NCBI GenBank assembly: GCA_025345505.1
Contig: JANVCC010000120.1
Coordinates: 798,853 to 862,852, forward strand
DNA length: 64,000 nucleotides
Direction: 5' to 3'
From: Todiramphus chloris collaris
Lineage: Eukaryota; Chordata; Aves; Coraciiformes; Alcedinidae
This document shows, piece by piece, positions 1 through 11,229 of the stretch. The notes below the pieces were generated by a model, which worked only from the letters and a program-made list of their open reading frames with translations, made no database searches and had not been told where the DNA came from. A program made the position numbers and the translations under genes. Within the stretch, counting starts at the first letter, position 1. Every line of letters begins with the position of its first letter.

Positions 1-46
1 AGGAGAGGAGAGGAGAGGAGAGGAGAGGAGAGGAGAGGAGAGGAGA
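1..46. repeat. (AGGAG)n pentanucleotide microsatellite
   Basis: About nine perfect AGGAG units run to the window edge, so the array may continue outside. On the SCMH1 strand it reads (CTCCT)n, a polypyrimidine tract within or just beyond the 3' UTR. Confidence 0.95.
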
Positions 47-142
47 GACCCCGCTTCCAACAGGACGCCCACGACTCGAGTCCGGTGCGAAGCCCCAAGG
101 CCGATGTGGCACCAACCTCCACCTGGCCACTGGTGCCGGGGT

Positions 143-222
143 GGGAGGGCAGCGGGAGCCCGGGAGGGCAGCTGGGAGGGCAGCTGGAGCCCGGGAGGGC
201 AGCTGGGAGGGCAGCTGGAGCC
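143..222. repeat. G-rich short tandem repeat
   Basis: Repeated blocks of GGGAGGGCAGCTGGAGCCC type form a higher-order period of about 35 bp. The plus strand has many GGG runs and could form a G-quadruplex. It lies in the SCMH1 3' UTR. Confidence 0.8.
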
Positions 223-358
223 CCGTGGCGGGGCCGGGGCATCGGCGAGGTGTCCGTCTGCGGCGTAGCTGGGGTGTGCATGCGGCCTGTCGGCAGGCGA
301 GCGCGGGTGCGGGCGGCCAGGCACGGAACGTCCGGGATCCATCCTGCCAAGTGTCCTC

Positions 359-484
359 TCAGAACTTGCCCTGCTTTAGCTTGTCAATGTGGTAAGTGAG
401 CTTGAGGGCTGGCCCCAGCTTCAGCCCCATGTACTTCATCATCATGTCGCTCCGCAGCAAGAGCAGGGCTTTCCCGTCGATCTC
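359..484 (-). CDS. SCMH1: SCMH1 terminal coding exon: C-terminal half of SAM domain
   Basis: This 126-nt exon encodes the last 41 residues and the stop TGA (359-361). It starts [20 protein letters not shown] and ends DKLKQGKF, the invariant end of the SCMH1/SCML family. The acceptor AG at 485-486 follows a pyrimidine-rich tract, and the exon begins in phase 0 directly after FRKH from the exon at 2805-2947. The segment covers the later helices of SAM, including the [16 protein letters not shown] stretch typical of Polycomb SAM domains, which polymerise head to tail or pair with PHC SAM. The chain ends exactly where the human protein ends. I see no frameshift or damage. Confidence 0.98.
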   Translation of the reverse strand, partial: EIDGKALLLLRSDMMMKYMGLKLGPALKLTYHIDKLKQGKF

Positions 485-2804
485 CTGCGAGGAGGGGAAA
501 GAGCAGCGCTGGTGACCACCCCGGCGTGCCCCCAGCTGCCCCGGAGCCGGCGCGTGCCCGAGACGATGACGGCGGCAGCGGCAGCACGGCTGGGCTGCAG
601 GCAAGGGCACTGTCCTGGCATGGGCAGCCCCGCAGCCCACCCCGCATCCCGCCCTGCCTGTGGCACAGGGGGCCAGCCCCGGACCCCACACAGCAGCGGG
701 AGGTCTGCCGGGTGCTGAACAGCCAGGAGTCGTGTCAACTGGTCAGGAAAACTCCTGTGAGGGGAGGAAGGAGAGGTGGGGAAGGGGTTTCCCTGGTAGG
801 GGAGCGACTCGGGGGCATCATCAGCCTGCTGCGGGGGTCGGGGGGAGGCTGTGCCAGCCCCAACAGCAGCCCTGCCGTGAGACACACAGCCCTGAATAAC
901 AGCTGGAGAGAGGAGGCCAGGGACCAAACCCTGGAACCCTGAGTTCCAAAGCCTCTAGGGAAGTGCCAGCAGCCGGCAGAGCAGGTTTGCAGCTCATCTC
1001 CAGCAGCTCCTCTCCAAAACGAGCTGGTGCTTTACAGCTGAGCCAGGGGGTCCCTCGCTGAGGCTGGGGAGGGGAGGGATGGTGAAGCTTGAAGTAACTG
1101 GAGATGAGCTTTGCCCTCAGCATCTGTGAGCAGATGTTTTCCAGTTCCTTGCTGCTCTCCTTTCCTTGACCTGGTCCAGGCTTGGCCCAGAGCTTTACAG
1201 GGGACAGGTTTCCAGGAAGAAAGCGTTAATGGACGTTAAGTCCAATGAAGAATAAAAAGCACAACCTCAAAGAACAGAAAATCTCATCCTATGGTGTTGC
1301 TCAGCAGGGTCTCACCCTTGGTAAGGCCACCAGTAACCTCCAGTACCAGGTTTGTTCTGCTTTTCCTGTCTTCAGATGAAAGCAAAGTTCTTCCTCAGGC
1401 CAGCCAATGCTGGGGACTTGCAGCCCTTAGCAGTGCTGAGCACTCTCTGGCGTAATTAAAACATTATTCAATTACTGTTTGTTCTAAGATAGAACTAATT
1501 AAAACCCTAAAGAGTTGTCTGAGTCCAGCACAGAGCAAGAAGCGTCACACCCACCCCTCCTGCCCAGGGAAGAAGGGGTTGTCTCCTGCTACTGCTCCTC
1601 TGACTTCACGAGCTCCACCGGGTCTATCACGGGCTTCAGGGAAAGGCCGAGGGAAGACGAACCGTCCTGGAGCAACCAAGGATGTGGAGCTGCCAAAATC
1701 TGCGTGGCTTTAACTGTACAAACCCCACACTCTGTGTGTGTCTGCAGCTCTTCTACACCTAAGGACAGGCACAAGAACCAGAGCCTTGGGAGATTCCTTG
1801 AGAGGGGAAACGGGAGTTCAGCAGGATGCACTCAGTGAATTCTGCTCGCCACGTTTCTCGCCAGGAGAGATTTGCTGCAGGCTGAACACCGAGACCCGGG
1901 GGGAACAGGGTTTGTGTTTTCAGCACGAGGGTTCAAATCCAGCTCAGGGCTGGGCTCTTGCTACGCACGAGGTCAGTGGTGCTGGGATGTCCCCAGGCCC
2001 ACAGAGGGGACAGGCGGGACTGACAGCGCTGCTCTCGGCACAGAACCCGGCTGCTGCAGAGCACTGCTGTGTGAGAGCCTGGGGCTCCTGGGGGCTGCTC
2101 CACCCTCCCCCAGCACACACACGGCCACGCACGCCCGGACACCGACACACAGACATGGAGACACAGACACGGACACAGACACACAGACATGGAGACACAG
2201 ACACAGACACAGACACACAGACATGGAAACACACAGACACAGACACAGACACACAGACACGGACACGGACACACAGACATGGACACAGACACACAGACAC
2301 AGACACACAGACACAGACACACAGACACGGACACAGACACACAGACACGGACAGAGACACACAGACACAGACATGGACACACAGACATGGACACACAGAC
2401 ACAGACACATAGACACAGACACAGACACAGACACACAGACACAGACACACAGACACACAGACACGGACACACAGACACGGACACAGACACACAGACACAT
2501 AGACACGGACACAGACACAGACACAGACACACAGACATGGACACAGACACAGACACAGACAGAGACACACAGACACAGACAGAGACACACAGACAGACAG
2601 ACACGGACACACAGACACGGACATGGACACAGACACACAGACATGGACACAGGCACACAGACACAGGGACACACACAGACACAGACACACAGACACGGAC
2701 AGAGACACAGACACACAGACACGGACACACACACAGACACACAGATATGGACATGGACACACAGACACGGACAGACAGACAGACAGACACAGTCACCCAC
2801 ATAC
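485..2804 (-). other. SCMH1 intron between the two SAM exons
   Basis: The intron is 2,320 nt. It begins GTATGT directly after the CAC codon of the upstream exon and ends CTCCTCGCAG. The first 660 nt on the gene strand are a GU-rich hexamer array, listed separately. The rest (about 490-2110) is unique, moderately GC-rich DNA in which I see no exon, RNA gene or mobile element. Confidence 0.9.
2142..2790. repeat. Degenerate hexanucleotide array (ACACAG/ACACGG/ACATGG)n
   Basis: About 650 bp of six-base units vary at one or two positions (ACAGAC, ACGGAC, ATGGAC), with ACAGACAG tetramer stretches near 2770-2788. Six is a multiple of three, so long spurious open frames rich in Thr-Gln/Asp-Thr-His (plus) or Val-Ser-Val-Cys (minus) arise. 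On the gene strand it is a UGUGUC/UGUCUG tract that stops about 14 nt inside the intron from a splice donor. Confidence 0.97.
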
Positions 2805-2947
2805 GTGTTTCCGGAAGAGGTCTGCGTGCGGTCCCAGCTGTGGGTCGGATTCCCGTATGAACTGCATCACCTCCTCCACGGTCCAGGACGAGGGGTCGCG
2901 GCCGCTCAGCCGGGAGACGTCCCGAGAGCCGAGGTATCTGTCGGACC
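2805..2947 (-). CDS. SCMH1: SCMH1 exon: N-terminal half of SAM domain
   Basis: This 143-nt exon has acceptor CCCCCCAG at 2948-2954 and donor CAC|GTATGT at 2799-2804. Two bases complete a Gly codon, followed by 47 codons starting [15 protein letters not shown] and containing [14 protein letters not shown] and [14 protein letters not shown]. The W of SSWTVEEV begins the SAM fold. The next exon completes the domain. Upstream it joins SSGG of the exon at 4606-4809 in phase 1. Differences from recalled human protein are conservative (E for D in VEEV, I for V in QFI, S for A in ESDP). The third position is GC-rich, like the surrounding DNA. Confidence 0.98.
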
Positions 2948-4605
2948 CTGGGGGGAAGAGCAGGTGGCAGTGTCACCGCTGGCACAGAGACCACGGAGGG
3001 CACGTCCCCGCCGCACCCCGGGGGATGCTGGGGCACAATCTAGCACCCCGGGCTGTCTCCTTAGGCCTTACATTTTGGGGCAGCCCTCTACACTGAGCCC
3101 CTTTCTCGCTCTAACCCCTCGTCTCCACTTGCCCCCTTCAGCCAAATCTGCCCTCCCCATTCCCCCTCCCCCCGCCCATCTGCTGCGGTTCCCCCTCTGC
3201 GGAAAGCCAGCCTCAACCTCCACTCTGCCCCCATGCACCTTTCCGCCCCTTGCTCCCCTGCCCCCGACACCATCAGCAAACTCGCCAAGGCAAAGCTGCA
3301 TCTTCTGGTGGACAGAGCCAGCAGCCCCAACCCTGCCGTCCCGCAGCCCCAACCCTGCCGTGCCACAGCCCCAACCCTGCCTTGCCACAGCCCCAACCCT
3401 GCCATCCCGCAGCCCCAACCCTGCCGTCCCACAGCCCCAACCCTGCCGTCCCGCAGCCCCAACCCTGCCGTGCCACAGCCCCAACCCTGCCATCCTGCAG
3501 CCCCAACCCTGCCGTGCCACAGCCCCAACCCTGCCATCCCGCAGCCCCAACCCTGCCGTGCCGCAGCCCCAACCCTGCCGTCCCACAGCCCCAACCCTGC
3601 CGTCCCGCAGCCCCAACCCTGCCATCCCGCAGCCCGAACCCTGCCGTCCCGCAGCCCAAACCCTGCCGTCCCGCAGCCCCAACCCTGCCGTGCCACAGCC
3701 CCAACCCTGCCGTGCCGCAGCCCCAACCCTGCCATCCCGCAGCCCCAACCCTGCCGTCCCACAGCCCAAACCCTGCCATCCCACAGCCCCAACGCTGCCG
3801 TGCCGCAGCCCCAACCCTGCCATCCCGCAGCCCCAACCCTGCCGTGCCACAGCCCCAACCCTGCCATCCCGCAGCCCCAACCCTGACATCCCGCATCCCC
3901 AACGCTGCCATCCCGCAGCCCCAACGCTGACGTCCCACAGCCCCAACCCTGCCATCCCGCATCCCCAACGCTGCCGTGCCGCAGCCCCGCTCCCACCACC
4001 CAGCCGCTCTCCCCAGCACTCTGCCTGCACTCGCAGATGTGGGGCAGGCAGAGGGACCAAGGCCCTGGCAGCCTGAGCTTTCTAGAGGCTCGGATGGATG
4101 CGGCGCACCGCAACACGACCTAGCTGGTCTCTGCTGGCACCTGGATGTGCCACGTGCTGCCGCCCTGCACTGAAGGGGTCTCTTGCCCCACTCCTCCAGA
4201 CAGACGAGAGTCGCTGGCGCGTCCCCCCAGCCACCCGCCCCGGCTCCCAGCCTCACCAGGCAGTTCCCCTGGCCATTCCTGATCCATCCTCACGGATCAG
4301 AGGCCCATTTATCACTTCAACAGCCCCCCGGCCATGCCTGTGAGCTCTGCTCCTTCCTCTCCACTGACCTCCGGGTCCAGCAGGTCACCATGCCAAAGGA
4401 TCTCCCCTGAGAGCATCACCAGTCCCTGCCTCCCCCCGCCCATCTGCCACCTCTCTAGAGCCAGCGACAAGCCTACCAGGCTACCTGCTAGCAGCGGAGA
4501 GGCCACTCTCTGGGACTGGCTGGGGTTAGAGAGGTGTAACTGGAGTTAGAAAAGCCCTTTATTGCCAAATTAATGATCTGTGGGCCGGATTCTGAACTCT
4601 CTTAC
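2948..4605 (-). other. SCMH1 intron carrying a G-quadruplex-prone minisatellite
   Basis: This 1,658-nt intron has donor GTAAGA at 4600-4605 and acceptor at 2948-2949. The 22-bp minisatellite at 3322-3988 fills its centre. I looked here for the extra mammalian exon recalled from human SCMH1 (beginning about VLKGSNERRDMESF) and did not find it. Nothing else is recognisable. Confidence 0.85.
3322..3988. repeat. 22-bp minisatellite, about 30 copies
   Basis: The unit is close to CAGCCCCAACCCTGCCGTCC plus two bases, with mostly single-base variants (CCGTGCCA, CCATCCCG). It fills about 667 bp. A 22-bp unit shifts frame each copy and has no stop in any frame, which explains the long Pro-rich open frames on plus and Gly/Leu-rich ones on minus. 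On the SCMH1 strand every unit carries GGG, GGGG and GGG runs separated by 2-6 nt. Confidence 0.97.
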
Positions 4606-4809
4606 CCCCAGAGCTAAGCCTGCGCAAGGCGGAGGTGCTGCCCTGGGGCAGGCTAGAGGGTTGGTGCAGGTGCCTGTATCCTGGCAGGCGATAGTCTCTG
4701 GAGCTCCTGCTGTGGCCGGAGGGGTGGACAGAGTTCAAGGCAGAGTCCATGGGGTCCAGGCGAGGCTCCAGGGGCCCTGGGAGGCCATCTCCCAGAACAA
4801 AGGTTTCAC
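4606..4809 (-). CDS. SCMH1: SCMH1 exon: Pro/Ser-rich linker between SLED and SAM
   Basis: This 204-nt exon has acceptor CAG at 4810-4812 and donor G|GTAAGAG at 4599-4605, and is phase 1 at both ends. It encodes ETFVLGDGLPGPLEPRLDPM followed by a low-complexity Ser/Arg/Pro/His stretch ending ALRRLSSG. The first part aligns with recalled human ETFVLGNSLARSLEPHSDSM. The rest is poorly conserved, as expected for a disordered linker. It joins DRYLPG of the exon at 16784-16969 upstream and SDRYLG of 2805-2947 downstream. Because it is phase 1-1, skipping would preserve frame. The roughly 22-residue segment that follows in the human protein before SDRYL is absent from this join. Confidence 0.95.
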
Positions 4810-5217
4810 CTGGAACGCACCAAGCTGCAGTCAGTGCACCCGAACGCCAGGCACCCGACGACACCGCAGGGCAGGGCCGCGGCCGCGCCAGCCGGGTCAG
4901 CCCCCGCCACGGGGTCCCCTCCAGAGCGGGGAATTCAAGCCGGCTGGCGCTGCTCTGGCAAACGCCAGTCCAAGCAGTCAGCGCTGGCAAGGGCTGGTAC
5001 TCAGACCGGAGCCACAGCTCCTCTGTTCGTGTCGCCAGCAGCTCCAGCTTGCAGCCCCGGGCCCTCGCTGCTCCCAGAGGCACTGCACGGCACTGGGGGC
5101 TGCCCGGGCTGGGGCACACGGGACCCGCACAGCAGCCCGAGCAGGGAGGGGAGGCTCCCCGAGGGTCAGCCACCGGGCCAGGCCCTGCGGATGGCGGGGG
5201 ATGTGGCGGGAGGCTCA

Positions 5218-5311
5218 GGCAGGAGGGAGCGGGAGGGAGCAGGAGGGAGAAGGAGGGAGCAGGAGGGAGAAGGAAGCAGGAGGGAGCAGGAGGGAGCAGG
5301 AGGGAGCAGGC
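5218..5311. repeat. Polypurine minisatellite (GGAGGGAGCA)n
   Basis: Units of GGAGGGAGCAGGAGGGAGAA type make a nearly pure purine plus strand of about 94 nt. It lies 408 nt inside the intron upstream of the exon at 4606-4809. On the gene strand it reads as (CTCCCTCCTGCT)n. Confidence 0.9.
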
Positions 5312-7699
5312 TCTGCGGAGCAGCCCAGCTCCACTGGCACCACCCCCGCAACGCTCTCGCACCAGCCCCAGTGCTGATCCTCTGCCCGTGAAAGCGAGGT
5401 GCTGGCAACCAGTTGCACACCCGTCCTGCCCTACTGGGCCCTTCTTCACTACCTAGAGCCGTGACCAACACTCTTTGCTGGCACCCATGCAGGAGGGGCA
5501 GGGTCCCAGCAGCTTCCTCACCTACTCTTTAGGAAACACATCTCATTTTCCCTGTCAATGGCAGCATTAGGCTGGAGGGGCTGAGGAAACTCTCCGAGGT
5601 GATGCATTTGTTCTGGCCGAGCCAGCAAGATCTCCCTTTGCTGTGACACCGTCACCGCTTCACCCTGGACCACGTGTTGATTTTACTGTGGCACGCACTG
5701 TCCGGCCTCAGTCCAGGTGGACCTGATGCCTCCAATACCTGCGGTCCTCTTTATGAAAGAGGTGGGAAGTTCATACAGCCAAAGAGGAGAGCAGCTCCTA
5801 CACACGGATACTGCCTGTGCACTCTGGGAGCTGGGTCCACAGAGACCCCGAGGGCAGCTCCCAGTCCTGAGCTGCTGCCACTCAAACACCAGAGCAGGTG
5901 ACAAGGATGAAGAAACCAGAACAACTGTCCCAGAGAGGCCCTGGGTTTCTTCCCTGGAACTTCCCAGAGCACGTGAGCAGCAGGTGAGGGGCCAGTACAG
6001 TGAGGTTGTGTGGAACAGGAATGGCGGTGAAGGTGCAAAGTGGATACTGCAGCCCATGAGATCCAAAAGCTGCTGAGCTCCTCTCAAACCTTCCTGCTAA
6101 GCTGATGCTGCCACGCTCCACTGAAGGGAGATGCAGTTTGTCAGAGCCAATCTGGTACCTGAGCGTGGCAGAGGTTGAGTCCCACCACCTGGGGCAACAT
6201 CTCTTGGAGGCACATTATGTTCTCTGGTTCCTATGAGCTGCAGGGACTATTCTGTGAACTGGGACCCTCTGGTTTCAGTGCCTCTGCTGCCTAAGCAGAG
6301 ATCCCAGGGGTGGTTCAGCTGGAGGCAGCCAACCCACACCTTCCCTGGCTTTGCCTCAGAAGGCTACAGCATGGCAGGATCCCTCTCCTTCAGCCGTTTG
6401 GCCGTTCAGTGAAACAGAGGTGAGGACACCGTCTGTGTAACTGTGACCTTCCATCTCGTGGGCTTTGCTGCTCTGCACTGGAGGCATTTCTGCCTTTATT
6501 TTCTGGGACACTCTCAGAAACCAGCAGCACATCCTTAAAATCTGTCATAGAAACAGTGCTGGGGTGAAGACTCTGACCACTGACCTGTGCTGTGTGCTGG
6601 CCGTGTGTCACCAGCTCTCTAGGTGCACGATTTCTGACTCATGACTAATCCTGAATAACTCTGGATCCTTCCTTTGCTCCTTCACCGCTTTCCCACCATC
6701 CCATTACAGCACAGCCAGCAGGGAGCTGGCCACCCTGGCCCAGGGGAGGTTCCCCAGACAGACCCACACAGTGGATGTAACAAACCAGAGGCACTGGCAC
6801 TCCACAGGAGCTGCTTCTTGGTGTCCAGCAAGGTCAGTTTTGCTTAAAACCCAAACCACTTCCCACTACCCATCTGTGCAGGGTGATGTCCGACCCTTGG
6901 GGAGTGCAGGGGCACGAGATGGGGCTGTGGGCACAGATCTCTGGTCTGCTCTGGAGGCTCTGTGACAGGACAGTGGCTGTGGGCAGGGGGACAGCGCTGG
7001 GCTGCACATCTCCATCCACCAAGGACACCGAGAACCCTCCAAGAGGTGATGCTCAGCTTCAGCTTGCCGGGAAGCCTCGAGACACTCCCTCCAGATGGGC
7101 TGGGTCAGGCAAACATGCAAATCTCACTGCTTGTGAAGGCCCAAACTCACAGAGAGGGCATCTGTGGCAGCAGAAGGAACCCGCGGGCTCAGCTAGCAAA
7201 CCCTGCAGCTTGGGAGGCTGGGAGAGCACGTGCACGGGTTCATGTTGGTGCAATGTGAAGGATGAGAAACCTACCCTCAGAAAAGATCTAACTCAGCAAC
7301 TCACGCTGCCGGCATTCGGATGTGAGCGCGCTGAGATGCACGCTTCAGATAGGCGATCGCGTTCTCACACGCGCTTGTGATCGCACCGCTGAAGAAGAGG
7401 ATGAGGCCACACAGCTGGGGAGCCCTGCTTCGGTTGGCCCAAGAGATAGAAGTGAAGCTGTGTGTTCACCCTCAGATCACCTGTTCCTGGATCGGTGTGT
7501 GCTGTGACTATGGCAGCAGAGCTGGAGGCTTCTGCGTAGGGTCAGTGCAAGAGAGTCAGGGTTTTCTTCAAACACAGGCAGGCAGAGAACTGCTGAGGTG
7601 CATGGCACCTCCAGAGAGGGAAGAGGGAAACGAGGTGAGAAACGAGAGTGGTTACTAACCCCGCGAATCATCTGCAGCAGAAGACAACGTGCTTCTGCA

Positions 7700-8448
7700 G
7701 GTGGCAGGGACAGGCACGTGTGCTCGCTGCCCAGAACACACCAATCCCAGGCAGTGCTGCAGACTGGAGAGCAGCCCAGTGGAGAGACTGGGAGCGCTGG
7801 TTGACAGCAGGTTGAACATGAGCCAGCAGTGTGCTCAGGTGGCCCAGAGGGCCAATGGCATCCTGGCCTGGATCAGGAATAGGGTGGCCAGCAGGAGCAG
7901 GGCTGTGATTCTCCCCCAGCTCTCAGCACTGGTGAGCCCTCACCTCGAGTACCAGGCACAGTGCTGGGCCCCTCACTGCCAGAAGAACACTGAGGTGCTG
8001 GAGCCAGTCCAGAGGAGACAATGAGGCTGGGGAAGGGACTGGAGGGAAAGTGTGATGGGGAGAGGCTGAGGGAGCTGGGGTTGTTTAGCCTGGAGAAGAG
8101 GACACTCAGGGGGGACCTTGTCCCTCTCTACAACTCCCTGAAGGGAGGGTGTAGGCAGGGGGGGTCGGGCTCTTCTCCCAGGAACCAGTGACAGGAGGAG
8201 ATGGCACAGGCTGAAGCTGTGCCAGGGGAGGTTTGGGTTGGGTATCAGGAAGCCCTTCCTGACAGAGGGTGATCAGCCAGTGGAATGGGCTGCCCAGGGA
8301 GGTGGTGGAGTCACCGTCCCTGGAGGTGTTCAAAGGCAGGCTGGATGTGGCACTGAGTGCCATGGTCTGGCTGATGTGGTGGTGTTGGGTCATGGGCTGG
8401 ACTTGATCTCAGAGGGCTTGTCCAGCCTCAGTGATTCTGTGATTCTGT
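7700..8448 (+). mobile_element. CR1 LINE fragment, 5'-truncated, plus strand
   Basis: It holds the last part of CR1 ORF2 and the 3' end. A 111-aa open remnant includes [19 protein letters not shown] and [10 protein letters not shown], the CR1 reverse transcriptase tail. It is followed by the typical GGTTTGGGTTGGGTATCAGG and TGGATGTGGCACTGAGTGCC stretches and ends GATTCTGTGATTCTGT, the CR1 tail. It is antisense to SCMH1. The 5' boundary is approximate. Confidence 0.93.
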
Positions 8449-11229
8449 AACTGCCCTGGGAGTGAGTGGGAGGTGGGTAATTCTCAGGCAGCTCTTCTAC
8501 AAACTGCTCGTTTTAAATAAAAGCTGCTTTTAGAGCATTGTGGGAAAACATGCCACAATTAGCGGCGGAGAGGCAGGGAGCAGATAATTAAAGTTTAATT
8601 AAACAAACAGCGCTATAGATTCTACTGCTCAAACACGGAGCCTGCCCACAGGCATCCATCTGATTCGCACAACCACTCAGCACCCACTGCTCCCACCAAA
8701 CCACAGCCACGGCAAAGCAGGTCCCCACTGCGCTGGAACTGCAGCTTTGCAGCAAAAAGCGACATCAGCGCCACCGGATGCAAGAGGCAACACGATGTAA
8801 GAAGTGAGATGCCCTCCTTATCTTTCTGAGTTCTTGCCAAAGGCAGGAGGAAGGGAGACTCCCCACCACTGCTCACCGCCTTCAACCTGGCAAACTGGGA
8901 ACGGCTCCGGTGGCACTGGCCGTCCCGTGCTCTGCCAGGGAGGTCATCGCTGTGCGGTGACCCGTCTCTGTGCTCCAGAATTACTCAGTGAGTTTTGCAG
9001 GCTCACATTAAAATATGACCCTTGAAATGCAAATGTTCCTGCTTGTACTCCAGTGTCATGGCAGAGGAGGATAAACGGGCTTTTAGTGGTGGGATAAAAA
9101 CCAATTTCCAGATGGAATTTGGAACTGCGCCTCGTTTGCCCCTGCTCTGTACACCCCTTGGCTTGGACCAAGAACAGAACGAGACCAAGCTGCTGTAGGG
9201 AGTTCACAGCCCAACAGGACCATCACCCTCAGATGAAGGCCCACTTTCTGCCCACTTGTCTCTGCTTCTGCAGAGGAGGCTGGAGTGTTCTGGGCATCTA
9301 GATGGCATGACCCACTCCAAGGCCAAGAGATAACTGAACAGACTTTGAAGGAGACTAAGAATGAATCTTGTAGACAACCTAATGTAGGTTCCTCCTTGGA
9401 ATTACCCATTATGGAACTTTCTCTCTCCATCAACCACACAGAGAGTGTACAATATTCACCATGTGACTGAGGCACCTTAACCTTCAGAGAACACCACTGT
9501 GCTTCAAGAACAGGCTGAACGCTGCCCGTTCCCCTCGCTGGTGGAGGACAGCATGGGCTTTGTTAACGGTTACCTAAGGGCAGTGGTATTGGAGAATGTC
9601 AAGGAGACCAGCAAGGATGTGTATCTAGAGGTGAGAAACAGCTTCTGACTCGTCAATCTGCTGGAACAGATGAGCTGGTGCCACACGTCACCTTGTTCTT
9701 TGCTTTGGTTATGTGACAAACTTACATTTTTAATCGATTTAGATACTCAGGCCCCTAGAAACTGTCCCTCACAGGGGGCACCTCTAGATCAGCTTAGATG
9801 CAGGGTCAGTAAGCCTGAAGGGCACAGGGCACAGTGCTGGGTGGAGACTAAAACTACAGCAGAGTGCGTGGGAGGCTGCGCACACCCCAGCCGGGGATCA
9901 ACAACCCAGCAAGAGCCAGGGAAACGGTGATCCTGAAGGGACAGCCACAGGGCACGAAGCCACCGAACTATGAGCCCGGCCAAAAGTCACCATTTCTTCA
10001 GGGACGTGTTACAAAGAACCAAGACCTAACGCCTGGGTGATTCCACCAGCAATCGATCAAGAGGCTTCGGTGAGGTTCAGTCTGAGTCGGGGAGCGTTTG
10101 CAGGTCAAAACAAAGGGGAAGGCGGAAGTGTGTTCATGGAAGACTCCTGCTCCGGCTCGGGAAGTGACCCAGCTACCTGGACCCTCTGGAAATCTCCCAC
10201 CTGCACACAGCCCACACAGCAGAGAGGACGTTTCTGCCATCACCTTTGAGAACGTGGCCCAGCACATCTGCACCCGCGTTACCCAACGGGCGCCGTGGGA
10301 AGCGGCAGCACTGCGGGGTGCGATTTGAGCTGGTGGAGCACACGCTCGTGGGACCCTTCCTGCTATGCCGGGGGGATTGTGAGGATCAAGATGGGATCCT
10401 GGGAAAGGGCAGCAGGTTCCTGGCCACGCAGCTGCACGTCAGCATCTGTGCAATGTGCTGCAGCAAACCCTCGGGGAAAAAGCTGGGGGAAGATTGACTG
10501 GAGCAGCCGGGCAGCTTTCTGACCGTTAGTATCATGCACAGCAACGGAAGCTCCAACATGGGTCATTAAATCCTGGATTGTATGGCATTAGATGATGACT
10601 ACCAGGGTTAGAAGGAATTCTCCCTGCATTCCACACGTCTTACACAACTGCCTGGGGAACCAGCCTTGGCGCAGAGCGGTTTCTTCACTTCTCTCCAAAC
10701 AGCCAAGCGCTGACCCACGCCAGAGACAAAGCAAAGCAGACTCCCTAAACCCCGAGCTCCATGTGGCCCGAAACACCTGACCCTGCTGCACCCATCCCAA
10801 GTCTACGAACAGCCAGCTTTGGGAAGAGACGCTGTGCTCACCTTCCAAAGGGTGACGGTCATTCTTTGGTAACTTGGGGGAGAGAGGAGCAGTGTATGGA
10901 GGGGAATCTTGGGAATATCGCTTTGTACCCCGGCCTGGTCCCTGCAGCGTGCCGTCTAACGAACTGCTTCTGTCTAGGAAAAGAGAACAAGCCCTATTTA
11001 GAAGCGGAGACTTCCTGGGAAATTCAGTCTTGCCAGAGTCACCGGAGACTCGTGCGCATCACCAGCCTGCTACCAGCCCGGAAAAACTGCAACCCAGCAC
11101 TCAACATTCTCTATTTTCCTTTGCAAGTTTTGCCAGAGAAAAAGGGTGGTGAGAAACCTAACGAAGAATCTTAGGCACGTTTTGCCATATTTCACCCCAA
11201 ACAGCATCTCTGATTGACGGAATTCCGTT

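Larger units (their letters stand above)
1..358 (-). other. SCMH1: SCMH1 3' UTR (partial)
   Basis: This is the sequence 3' of the TGA stop at 359-361. No AATAAA or ATTAAA on the gene strand was seen, so the cleavage site is probably beyond the window edge. It contains a G-rich tandem repeat at about 143-222 and a pentamer array at 1-46. No other gene is visible. Confidence 0.7.

Noticed and set aside
3322..3988. CRISPR-like array
   Set aside because: The 22-bp units are directly adjacent with no unique spacers, and the genome is vertebrate.
1872..4076. A 734-codon plus-strand open frame and similar long minus-strand frames
   Set aside because: They read through the hexamer array and the 22-bp minisatellite, which lack stops in every frame; they overlap a certain SCMH1 exon antisense and have no domain.
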